A stretch of 57,570 bases of DNA from positions 1 through 57,570 of the forward strand of contig JACRPI010000027.1 of NCBI GenBank assembly GCA_016214075.1. The letters are read 5' to 3'. Positions within the stretch are counted from its first letter, which is position 1. Each line of letters starts with the position of its first letter. A program made the position numbers and the translations under genes. This document shows positions 15,491 through 21,743 of this stretch, in pieces. Source of the stretch: Candidatus Woesearchaeota archaeon (GTDB lineage: Archaea > Nanobdellota > Nanobdellia > Woesearchaeales > DSVV01). The notes under the pieces were generated by a model, which was given only the letters and a program-made list of their open reading frames with translations, ran no database searches and was not told where the DNA came from.

Positions 15491-15974
15491 TTGGCGAGCG
15501 AGCTAATATTAAGAGAAAAAGATTAAAATTAATTGGCAGGGTGTCTTTAGATTTTATCTACTTGCATATTCTTTGAGAACTTCAACTACTTGATCTCCAA
15601 CAACTGCTGGCGTGTCATTTTCCAAATCAACTCCACCGTAAATTTGTTTCTTATTATATCTAAAAAGTTTAGCTGTATCAGGTTTTGTCGGATCTTCAAA
15701 AACTAGAATTTCCATTCCCTCATCTTTTGTCCATTGATAAAAAAATGGTCTTGGACCTTTAATTAATGGACTCATACTTGTTGGTTCTCTTTCACTATGA
15801 GCAAAATTTGCTCCATCATACGCTAAGTGTTCTAAGTTTACTGTACTTCCGTTCATTCGATTCACCACACAAACGAGTAATAAGTCAATCTTTTTAAATC
15901 TTTCGGTAATTTACTATTTAACAATAGATACAAAGACCCCCTGCCTTGAAGATTTTTTAACGCTCGCTCGCCAA
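15491..15974. repeat. Inverted repeat pair inside cassette 3
   Basis: TTGGCGAGCGAGC (15491-15503) and GCTCGCTCGCCAA (15962-15974) are perfect complements and bracket the single gene of cassette 3. The left arm starts 10 bases after the predicted exchange point. Confidence 0.75.
15554..15856 (-). CDS. Cassette 3: unknown 100-residue protein
   Basis: Starts MNGSTVNLEHLAYDGANF after GGTGA at normal spacing; a GTG start at 15868 would add four residues. It is soluble, with mixed charge and strands predicted around MEILVFEDP and AKLFRYNKKQIYGG and a C-terminal helix QVVEVLKEYASR. No family is recognised. Opposite strand to the array direction, with its own TTTAAAAA promoter element. Passenger proteins of unknown function are typical integron cargo. 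Confidence 0.6.
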   Translation of the reverse strand: MNGSTVNLEHLAYDGANFAHSEREPTSMSPLIKGPRPFFYQWTKDEGMEILVFEDPTKPDTAKLFRYNKKQIYGGVDLENDTPAVVGDQVVEVLKEYASR

Positions 15975-16015
15975 CTTTTCGGACGAAATTTTCCCACACT
16001 ACGTATGGGAAAAGA

Positions 16016-16175
16016 AACTAACAGGAATTTAACGGTTCGCACGGTCGGCTTCGCCTAAAACGCCAAGCGTTTTCCCCTGCTCTCCCAAATTTATTTTTCG
16101 AGGTCGGAATTTTGTGGGTTGCCTCAAAATTCCTCCGCTCTGAAAAATAAACTTCGTTAAATTCCGATGTTTCGT
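16016..16175 (+). other. attC-like site 3
   Basis: Left box AACTAAC, spacer A, stem GGAATTTAACG/CGTTAAATTCC, spacer GAT, right box GTTTCGT. The 160-bp site has inner hairpins AAAACGC/GCGTTTT and TTTATTTTTC/GAAAAATAAA, the latter enclosing GGAATTTTG/CAAAATTCC. The left arm GAAACTAAC (16014-16022) is the exact complement of GTTAGTTTC at 15480-15488, the start of cassette 3. Confidence 0.8.
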
Positions 16176-16620
16176 TCAATTTTCCCTTTTGCCGGGCGTT
16201 ATTTGTTGGAAATACCCCGTTGCTTGCAACGGTTGGGTTACCGCTTTTTTATCATTAGGGGTATTTCCAACATTAAAAATCCCAACACTCGTCTCTCTTA
16301 ATACCCCGCCCCTTGGGGCGATTGGAATTTTTATTTTCTAAACGACGGGTTTCGTTTAACCACGCCAATGCGCAAAGGGTGCGCATAACGCGTTGGGTTA
16401 ACAATAATTGCAGTGCAATTATTGGAATTAATAATTTACAAATTATTAATATGTTTCGAATATACCACTGGTTTAGTAACCAGTGGACAAGTCCACCTTC
16501 GTTTTTTGAAGGTGCTATATTCGTAACATGCTCAAGAACCACCGAGATCATGCCACCGATCTATAGCGACCGAAGGGAGCGGTGATCGGTGGTTCTTGAC
16601 AAACGACATTTTGGCGGCGC
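16176..16620. repeat. Non-coding hairpin-dense tract at the distal end of the array
   Basis: About 440 bases with at least nine near-perfect palindromes: GTTGGAAATACCCC/GGGGTATTTCCAAC enclosing CGTTGC/GCAACG; CGCCCC/GGGGCG; TAAACGA/TCGTTTA; CAATAATTGCA/TGCAATTATTG; ATTAATAATTT/AAATTATTAAT; CGAATATA/TATATTCG enclosing CCACTGGTT/AACCAGTGG and CACCTTC/GAAGGTG; and TCAAGAACCACCGA/TCGGTGGTTCTTGA. Frames of 90 or so residues cross it on both strands but are made of these repeats and show no protein-like pattern. It could be a series of gene-less cassettes or decayed sites. Confidence 0.65.
16354..16403 (+). other. attC-like site 4 (compact, 50 bp)
   Basis: Left box GTTTAAC, spacer C, ACGC, a hairpin with ATGCGC/GCGCAT, GCGT, spacer TGG, right box GTTAACA. 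The spacing AAC-1-stem, stem-3-GTT matches the three larger sites. Its left arm TTTCGTTTAAC is complementary to GTTAAACGAAA at 11523-11533, the start of cassette 1, so it may be the original partner of the attI-proximal end or a rearranged site. It does not match the start of the preceding segment (GTTTCGTTC at 16169). Confidence 0.5.
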
Positions 16621-16632
16621 GAAGAATGAGAA

Positions 16633-16755
16633 TCACAAATTTCCGATTGCAGCTAATAATTTCTTATGTCCTTTAATGAGTTTTTCAAACTTTTGAATCT
16701 CATCAATAACAAATTGATATCGTTCTTTATCTTTTGAAGTCTTTAATTTCTCCAT
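16633..16755 (-). CDS. Small charged helical protein, 40 residues
   Basis: A short frame starts MEKLKTSKDKERYQ and ends AAIGNL. It is highly charged, and one amphipathic helix is predicted for most of its length. No recognised family. It is divergent from the HEPN/MNT-like pair across a spacer holding repeated operator-like sites, so it may be a partner or regulator of that module. Support is limited to codon pattern and position. Confidence 0.35.
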   Translation of the reverse strand: MEKLKTSKDKERYQFVIDEIQKFEKLIKGHKKLLAAIGNL

Positions 16756-16807
16756 GTTTCAACCACTCTTTGATTTCATCAATAGTATAAAAATTTTCTC
16801 GTATTCT

Positions 16808-16878
16808 GGTTTATTTTATACCAATTTTTGGTTTATTTTGTACCGAAAAATTTAAATAGTATTGGTATAAATAATACC
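16808..16878 (+). promoter_or_regulatory. Repeated operator-like sites and promoter of the HEPN/MNT pair
   Basis: GGTTTATTTTATACC (16808-16822) and GGTTTATTTTGTACC (16830-16844) are direct repeats with a 22-base period, two helical turns. TTTAAATA (TATA box, near 16852) follows, then the palindrome GGTATAAATAATACC (16864-16878), ending two bases before the ATG. The half-site GGTnnnnnnnnnACC is shared by all three. This is the arrangement of an autoregulated toxin-antitoxin promoter. Confidence 0.55.
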
Positions 16879-16880
16879 AA

Positions 16881-17312
16881 ATGGCAAGTATCGCATTACA
16901 TAAAAAGCACATAAAAGAACATATAGAAGAAATTAATGAAGCAATAGACAAAGGTATAGAAAAAAGACCCGCTACAATAGGTTTTCATACGAGTGCATGT
17001 TCTACTGAACTGCTTGAACTGTATCTTCATAAAAAGAATATAATTACAACTGGAAAGACCGTTAAGCATAATTGGTTCGAGCGTCCAAAAGCAGAACAAA
17101 AAATAAAGCCGCTTATTGAGAGAAAACTTGACGTTGATTTTCCTTCCAAGAAAGATATTTATGATCTTATCTACCGCATAGAAGAAAATAGGGATAATCT
17201 TATCTATGGAAATTCAAAAACTGAGCAAATAGAGCTCGTTCTCAAAACATTTATGCAATTAAAGGAACGCATGATCAAAGAGTTAAAGGAATTAGGTGAG
17301 GATATTGAGTAG
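16881..17312 (+). CDS. HEPN-like helical protein (toxin candidate)
   Basis: 143 residues, all-helical and strongly charged. A segment near residue 113, EENRDNLIYGNS, resembles the RxxxxxH/Y region of HEPN toxins paired with nucleotidyltransferases (archaeal forms often carry RDxLxYG), but the canonical His is absent. The preceding gene arrangement and the following MNT-type nucleotidyltransferase, which overlaps its stop, fit a HEPN-MNT toxin-antitoxin pair, where the MNT protein AMPylates and silences the HEPN RNase. The start codon is fixed by the TATA box and operator immediately upstream (leaderless or very short leader). Confidence 0.55.
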   Translation: MASIALHKKHIKEHIEEINEAIDKGIEKRPATIGFHTSACSTELLELYLHKKNIITTGKTVKHNWFERPKAEQKIKPLIERKLDVDFPSKKDIYDLIYRIEENRDNLIYGNSKTEQIELVLKTFMQLKERMIKELKELGEDIE

Positions 17313-17904
17313 ACAAGATCTCATTGCACTTTGCTATGTGTATGTTAGCTACCTCTTTAGAGAAAAGATAGAAGATAAAATAAGTGCAATCTATCTTTTT
17401 GGTTCAGTTGCGCGCGGGGATTTTGATAAAGACAGTGACATAGATATTTTTATTGATATAAAGAAAATGGATGAGGCAGCTATAAAAAGAGTAAGTGAGA
17501 GTGCTTTGAAAAAACTATATGCAATAGAAGGAAAAAAATGGGAATTGAAAGGCATTACTAATCCACTGAGAGTAAAAGTAGGTTCTCTTGATGAATGGGA
17601 CTTAAAGGAAAGCATTGAGCGAGAAGGACTTATTATTTTTGGTCAAAGTACGGGCAGTGGAATGAAAAAATATCTTCTTTTTTCTTTTGTTCCAAGTAAA
17701 GAACCAAAAAAGAGGGCTCGTGTTCTCAGAAAACTGTTTGGAAGAATAGAAAAAGAATACATTGACCAAGGAGTAGTCCAAAAACAGAATGGAAAGATTT
17801 TATCACCAAGAGTTTTTATTGTTCCTGCTCTTGCGCTCAAAGAAATAACACAATTTCTTGCAAACGAAAGAGTAGAATATAAATTTGAAGAAATATGGAA
17901 ATGA
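17296..17904 (+). CDS. MNT-family nucleotidyltransferase (antitoxin candidate)
   Basis: 202 residues. The polymerase-beta fold motif is clear: YLFGSVARGDFDKDSDIDIF near residue 32, with Gly-Ser and two catalytic Asp residues. The C-terminal half is an extra helical domain beginning KKYLLFSFVPSKEPKK. Family members transfer AMP to partner proteins. The gene starts with GTG inside the previous frame (16-base overlap), so translation is coupled. Alternative: a stand-alone DNA-binding nucleotidyltransferase unrelated to toxin control. Confidence 0.7.
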   Translation: MRILSRQDLIALCYVYVSYLFREKIEDKISAIYLFGSVARGDFDKDSDIDIFIDIKKMDEAAIKRVSESALKKLYAIEGKKWELKGITNPLRVKVGSLDEWDLKESIEREGLIIFGQSTGSGMKKYLLFSFVPSKEPKKRARVLRKLFGRIEKEYIDQGVVQKQNGKILSPRVFIVPALALKEITQFLANERVEYKFEEIWK

Positions 17905-17913
17905 CATAATTAC

Positions 17914-17931
17914 CCTCTTGAAAAAAAGAGG
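17914..17931. terminator. Short hairpin between convergent genes
   Basis: CCTCTT (17914-17919) pairs with AAGAGG (17926-17931) in the 35 bases between the nucleotidyltransferase and thyX stops. It may serve as a 3'-end structure for one or both convergent transcripts. No strong T-tract follows. Confidence 0.3.
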
Positions 17932-17939
17932 ATGTGTTC

Positions 17940-19613
17940 TTATTGATGCAGCGTCGTCTCCTCAGTTCGCATCCGAATAATATCCTTGAAAGGCGCGTCC
18001 TTGTATACGTCAAGTATATTCTTTCCAACAGGATATGTTTCATAGCCAAGAATCCAAGGATAGACTTTCGCAATCTCTTCACAAAGATGAAACACATCCC
18101 ATCGATACGATTCATGTCCTTCTGGAGTGGATCGCGTATAAATCATGTACTGCACTTGATCAAGATCCATGTTCATGCGCAAAGTCGTCAAGCAAGCCAT
18201 CGGAATAATGTACTGCGCTTGATAAGGAAATTTCTTTCTGATTTTCTTTTCCGCGTCATGGGTTCGTTCCATCGCGTCCTTGAACACCTGCAACGCGTCT
18301 GGCCCCATTTCCAAAACATCGTGCGGAATAGAATAACCCATATCAAGCGTGTAATTCATTTCGCAGCGTTGGTTTTTCTGGTGTCTGCGAAGATCGCGAA
18401 TAGCGCCAACGTCTGATGTCCATTCAACACAAACATTCACCATTTGGAATGCCGCGTCAACCCATTCATCATACCTCGTTCGTTTTGCGACAAGTCGCTT
18501 GAGCATCTCCATTTTCTCTTGCATTGTTTTATGCTGCAATAATTTTTGGGCGTCAGTAAACGCGATAGAGTTTGTATTCGAAAGAACGTGTGCAAGCACA
18601 AGTTCCAGCGCGCCAGGATGATGATAGAGCAGCTTCAATTGTTTTTTGCCAGGAAGCGTATGCGCGTCAGCGGAAAAAGAACCATGGTAACGATAATATT
18701 TATCTCCATAGTATGGATTATTATCTGTATGTTTCAACAGAGAAGGAAGTGTCTGCCCACCAGCGCTTTCAATCATCGCTGCGGCATTCCTTATTTCAGC
18801 AAGCGGATGTTCTTTCCATGCGGCAATGTCAAACTCAGTAGAGCGCGCGTCAAGAATCCACGCGAAATTCGTCGGCATTGCTTGTGGTAAACAATAACGC
18901 GCAAGATCAAACGCTTTTGCAGCGATTTCGCGGTCATATTTTCGCGCCAAAAACGCGTCGCTTTTTTGTTTATCGCTATCAGATTGTTTCTGTTTCCATG
19001 TATCAAAAGGAAATTTTCGTTTGTAATGCAATTTTCCATGCTCAATAAAATAATTATATGTCTTAATCAGCATCTCAATGGTTTCGCAATACAACTGGCT
19101 AAACGCAGAATTCATGATGTCCGGATCTTTGTACCATTGGCAGCTGTTGAAATCAACATAGCGAGTGGACATTTCAATAAAAAAAGCGAGTTGATCAAAC
19201 GCAAGCTGCCGCGCGACAAGCTGGCTTTGACCAATGCCAACATAGCCCTGCCAAACAACGTTTGCGATGCTTTTATGTCCGTATTTGCCATACCATCGAC
19301 TGAAAAAATCACGAGATTTCTCCATGCCTGATTTCAAGACCTGACTCGATGTTTTATAGTCAGAGTTCAAAAACACTTTCAGATTTTCTTCTCGTTGTTT
19401 GATCCGAACTTCTTCTGGGAGTTCTGGATCTTCTGTTAATGTTCCTTTAATAAAATCAAGAATATGATCACGAAAGTCTTTAGGGTTTCTGCTGAAATAA
19501 CTTCCCAACGCGCCAAACATTTCAGGAGGAATATCTTTGACAGCGTAAATAGGGGCGTCAACAGAAGTAACAAACCGTAAAAGTGCTTCTCGTTCTTCAG
19601 GAGTATATGCCAT
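17940..19613 (-). CDS. thyX: FAD-dependent thymidylate synthase, double-domain ThyX-like
   Basis: 557 residues, about twice the usual ThyX length, with two ThyX-like halves. The first has RQLAFDQLAFFIEMSTRY near residue 140 (degenerate RHRxxSxxExSxRY). The second has IRDLRRHQKNQRCEMNYTL near 410 and later LRMNMDLDQVQYMIYTRS. ThyX methylates dUMP using methylenetetrahydrofolate and FAD. Both halves keep only part of the canonical motif, so one may be structural or the enzyme may have a different nucleotide substrate. The ATG at 19613 is preferred to an upstream TTG; an ATTTAAAG box is near 19640. Confidence 0.82.
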   Translation of the reverse strand: MAYTPEEREALLRFVTSVDAPIYAVKDIPPEMFGALGSYFSRNPKDFRDHILDFIKGTLTEDPELPEEVRIKQREENLKVFLNSDYKTSSQVLKSGMEKSRDFFSRWYGKYGHKSIANVVWQGYVGIGQSQLVARQLAFDQLAFFIEMSTRYVDFNSCQWYKDPDIMNSAFSQLYCETIEMLIKTYNYFIEHGKLHYKRKFPFDTWKQKQSDSDKQKSDAFLARKYDREIAAKAFDLARYCLPQAMPTNFAWILDARSTEFDIAAWKEHPLAEIRNAAAMIESAGGQTLPSLLKHTDNNPYYGDKYYRYHGSFSADAHTLPGKKQLKLLYHHPGALELVLAHVLSNTNSIAFTDAQKLLQHKTMQEKMEMLKRLVAKRTRYDEWVDAAFQMVNVCVEWTSDVGAIRDLRRHQKNQRCEMNYTLDMGYSIPHDVLEMGPDALQVFKDAMERTHDAEKKIRKKFPYQAQYIIPMACLTTLRMNMDLDQVQYMIYTRSTPEGHESYRWDVFHLCEEIAKVYPWILGYETYPVGKNILDVYKDAPFKDIIRMRTEETTLHQ

Positions 19614-19658
19614 GAGAAAAAGCAATTTTGCCCGCTTTAAATGTTTAATTATTTACGC

Positions 19659-19943
19659 TCATTTCTTCTTTGGAATAGTGCACGCGATTTTACAACTGTT
19701 GCAATCCCCCGACCAAGCTCCTTTCATCGTTGAACAGCGATTTTGCATCTGTTGACAGGTTGCTTTTTGTGATGGCCCGCACACAGTCATTGCTTTGACA
19801 GCCTGCCCAATTAAGGACTCATCATCAAGAGAAACGCCTGTAAGCGACAGGTCATTGCCATGAAGAAAGAGCACCAGAAGTCCAAGTATTGCGACAAATC
19901 CGACAAAGGTCATCAAAAGAACATCTTTCTGCGCTTTCGTCAT
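19659..19943 (-). CDS. Single-pass small membrane protein with Cys tail (GQA family)
   Basis: 94 residues. One N-terminal helix (8-28) is followed by a short segment ending LIGQAV, then a tail with six Cys residues (VCGPSQKATC, NRCSTMKG, DCNSCKIACTIPKKK). The helix plus G-Q/E-A juxtamembrane motif recurs in five other short genes of this window. The tail would lie outside the cell if the N-terminus is cytoplasmic, where the Cys residues could form disulfides. Function unknown. Confidence 0.6.
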   Translation of the reverse strand: MTKAQKDVLLMTFVGFVAILGLLVLFLHGNDLSLTGVSLDDESLIGQAVKAMTVCGPSQKATCQQMQNRCSTMKGAWSGDCNSCKIACTIPKKK

Positions 19944-19992
19944 AATATGCTGTTTTTGCCGCTTGAAGTATATAATTCTTTGGTTTAGAATC

Positions 19993-20568
19993 TTATTCTC
20001 GATAACTCACTTCAACGCCATTCTCAAAGGGAAGATAACTGCTCTTATATTTCCCAGAATGCCGAACATGTTCTAAGTATGCAAGAATTTTATCATTTTT
20101 TTTATGTTCTTTGACAACCGCGTTATCAGCAACAATAATTGTTCCTTTAGTAACACATCCATTCTTTTCTAGAATCTGAAGTTGTTCAAGATAATGTTCT
20201 TTTCCGCCATCTAAGAAAACAAAATCAAAAGGCGCTTTCATATCTTTGAGAAGCGCGGCTGCGTCTCCTTGAAGAAGCGTTATGTTATTCAGTTTTGCTT
20301 GTGTAAAATGCTCTTGCGCGATTTTTGCGCGTTCTGCGTGAATTTCAATAGTCTTTACTTTGCCCCCATATTCCGCAGCGGCAGTTGCAAGCCAAATTGT
20401 CGAAAAACCAATCGAAGTACCTATTTCCAGAATGAATTTTGGTTTTGCGATAGAAACGAGAAGATGAAGAAATTGTCCTTCGTCAAAAGGAACACACCAG
20501 CATTTGTCATGATTTTTTTGCGCGTAGGAGTCGATGGATTTCAAGAGAGTGAGTATTTCCGGTTTCAT
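19993..20568 (-). CDS. O-methyltransferase (family 3, SAM-dependent)
   Basis: 191 residues. The SAM-binding motif is FILEIGTSIGFSTIWLA near residue 39; the acidic loop is TIEIHAERA. The metal-binding region FVFLDGGKEHYLEQL near 115 and IIVADNAVVKEH near 145 match the COMT-like family 3 O-methyltransferases with divalent metal. The substrate is unknown; family members methylate catechols and other hydroxyl groups. Stands alone, followed by a palindromic family B element on its 5' side. Confidence 0.85.
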   Translation of the reverse strand: MKPEILTLLKSIDSYAQKNHDKCWCVPFDEGQFLHLLVSIAKPKFILEIGTSIGFSTIWLATAAAEYGGKVKTIEIHAERAKIAQEHFTQAKLNNITLLQGDAAALLKDMKAPFDFVFLDGGKEHYLEQLQILEKNGCVTKGTIIVADNAVVKEHKKNDKILAYLEHVRHSGKYKSSYLPFENGVEVSYRE

Positions 20569-20632
20569 GAATGAAAGTTTTCTTTAGAGATTTATAATTG
20601 TATCTTTAGTTTTAGAAGAAATAAAATATAGC

Positions 20633-20768
20633 GCAGAAAACAACAACACTGGCACAGACGGTCGTGCTCACAAGTTCGCACGCCCTACTTCACAAACCAC
20701 AACCCTAGCCTTCACTTCGTTCAGGCATAGGAACGTGGTTCGCTCCGTCTGGCCATGTTGTTTTCTGC
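20633..20768. repeat. Dispersed palindromic element, family B, copy 2 (inverted)
   Basis: Outer arms GCAGAAAACAACA and TGTTGTTTTCTGC; core TGGCACAGACGGTC, hairpin CGTGC/GCACG, linker CCTACTTCACAAA, hairpin ACCAC/GTGGT enclosing CCTA/TAGG, then GCTCCGTCT. Read on the minus strand it has the same ordered motifs as 5956-6075 (AGACGGAGC, TGTGAAGTAGG, GACCGTCTGTGCCA) but different hairpin sequences. It fills most of a 320-base spacer without genes. Confidence 0.7.
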
Positions 20769-20892
20769 AACACGCACATTTATAGTAAAATAATCGCCTG
20801 ACAGTCCTTGAGAATCCCCAAATATTTTTGTTTATTTTTTAAAAATGAAATAAAAAAAACAGAAAGTATGTGGTGTGGCAATAAAAAGAGAA

Positions 20893-21618
20893 CTACGACA
20901 ATCCCTGATAATGCAAACCATCATTTCGTTCAATTTTCCCATCTGCGGTCTCATTCAGAACACGAACAATTTCCCATGTGCTATGCAATCGTCCACGAGG
21001 ATCAGTCATGATAAATGCCATTGGTTTATCGCCACCTGCGAGTTTTGAGTAGGTACTGCTTTCACTTCGCTTCTTCTCAAGTTCTTCGTTTTTCTGCGCA
21101 GCGCCATAATCATCTTGTTGATACGTTGCTTTATAGACATTTGATACCTGCACGCCAGCTTCATTTTGATACCGTGCAAGCCCTGTATAATTTCCTTGTG
21201 CTGCGGTGTATGCCTGTTGCATCATCTCGTTTGCGTATAAACGTTTGATGCGATCCGCAAGAGCGACAATCGCGTCCTTGCTTTCTTTTTTTGTTTCTGT
21301 TTCAGAATCACCAGTAATAGTTTCGAGGGTCTCTTCCCCATCCTTTCCTTGAGTACCCTCTTTCTTTTCTTTTTTCAGTGCATCAACGAGTAAAGATAAT
21401 AACGGAACAGAAACAGTAGGATCGTGCTGAAGAGAATTATGTTGCGGTTTGTCTTCTTTTTTAGCTTGGATTTCTTTTGCTTGGTCTTCTTTTGCAGTTT
21501 GCTCTTTTACTTCCAACTTTTTTTCAAGAAGCGCGGACTGCTGATTCATGACTTTTCTCGCTTCCTGGAGAAGACGTTCATTTTCTGCTTGTTGTTTAAG
21601 AAAGATACCCACAACCAT
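20893..21618 (-). CDS. Unknown coiled-coil/charged protein
   Basis: 241 residues. Residues 5-60 form a predicted coiled coil (QQAENERLLQEARKVM and following, Gln/Glu/Lys rich). A low-complexity charged stretch follows to about 120, then a more ordered C-terminal half with IVALADRIKRLYANEMMQQA and a strand-rich end (PMAFIMTDPRGRLHSTWE). No family is recognised. A CTATATAAACC promoter lies about 30 bases upstream, divergent from the proS promoter. Confidence 0.6.
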   Translation of the reverse strand: MVVGIFLKQQAENERLLQEARKVMNQQSALLEKKLEVKEQTAKEDQAKEIQAKKEDKPQHNSLQHDPTVSVPLLSLLVDALKKEKKEGTQGKDGEETLETITGDSETETKKESKDAIVALADRIKRLYANEMMQQAYTAAQGNYTGLARYQNEAGVQVSNVYKATYQQDDYGAAQKNEELEKKRSESSTYSKLAGGDKPMAFIMTDPRGRLHSTWEIVRVLNETADGKIERNDGLHYQGLS

Positions 21619-21675
21619 GTTTTTCAGGATACAAGCTTTTTCGAAGGTTTATATAGTTTGTGAACGAAGAGAACA

Positions 21676-21720
21676 AACTATTACAAAAGATGAACAGAAC
21701 TGTTACAAAATCTATATAAA
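21676..21720 (+). promoter_or_regulatory. proS promoter with direct repeats
   Basis: AACTATTACAAAA (21676-21688) and AACTGTTACAAAA (21698-21710) are direct repeats with a 22-base period, followed at once by CTATATAAAC (TATA box). The ATG is about 25 bases downstream, so the mRNA is leaderless or nearly so. The repeats occupy the BRE/upstream activator position. Confidence 0.55.
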
Positions 21721-21743
21721 CAACCTTACATTTATTCTTACTC

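Noticed and set aside
16273-16585. Two ~90-codon frames, one on each strand
   Set aside because: Both run through palindromic repeats and have no start signals or domain pattern.
16176-16620. CRISPR array
   Set aside because: The palindromes are all different in sequence and spacing is irregular; there are no direct repeats and no cas genes in the window.
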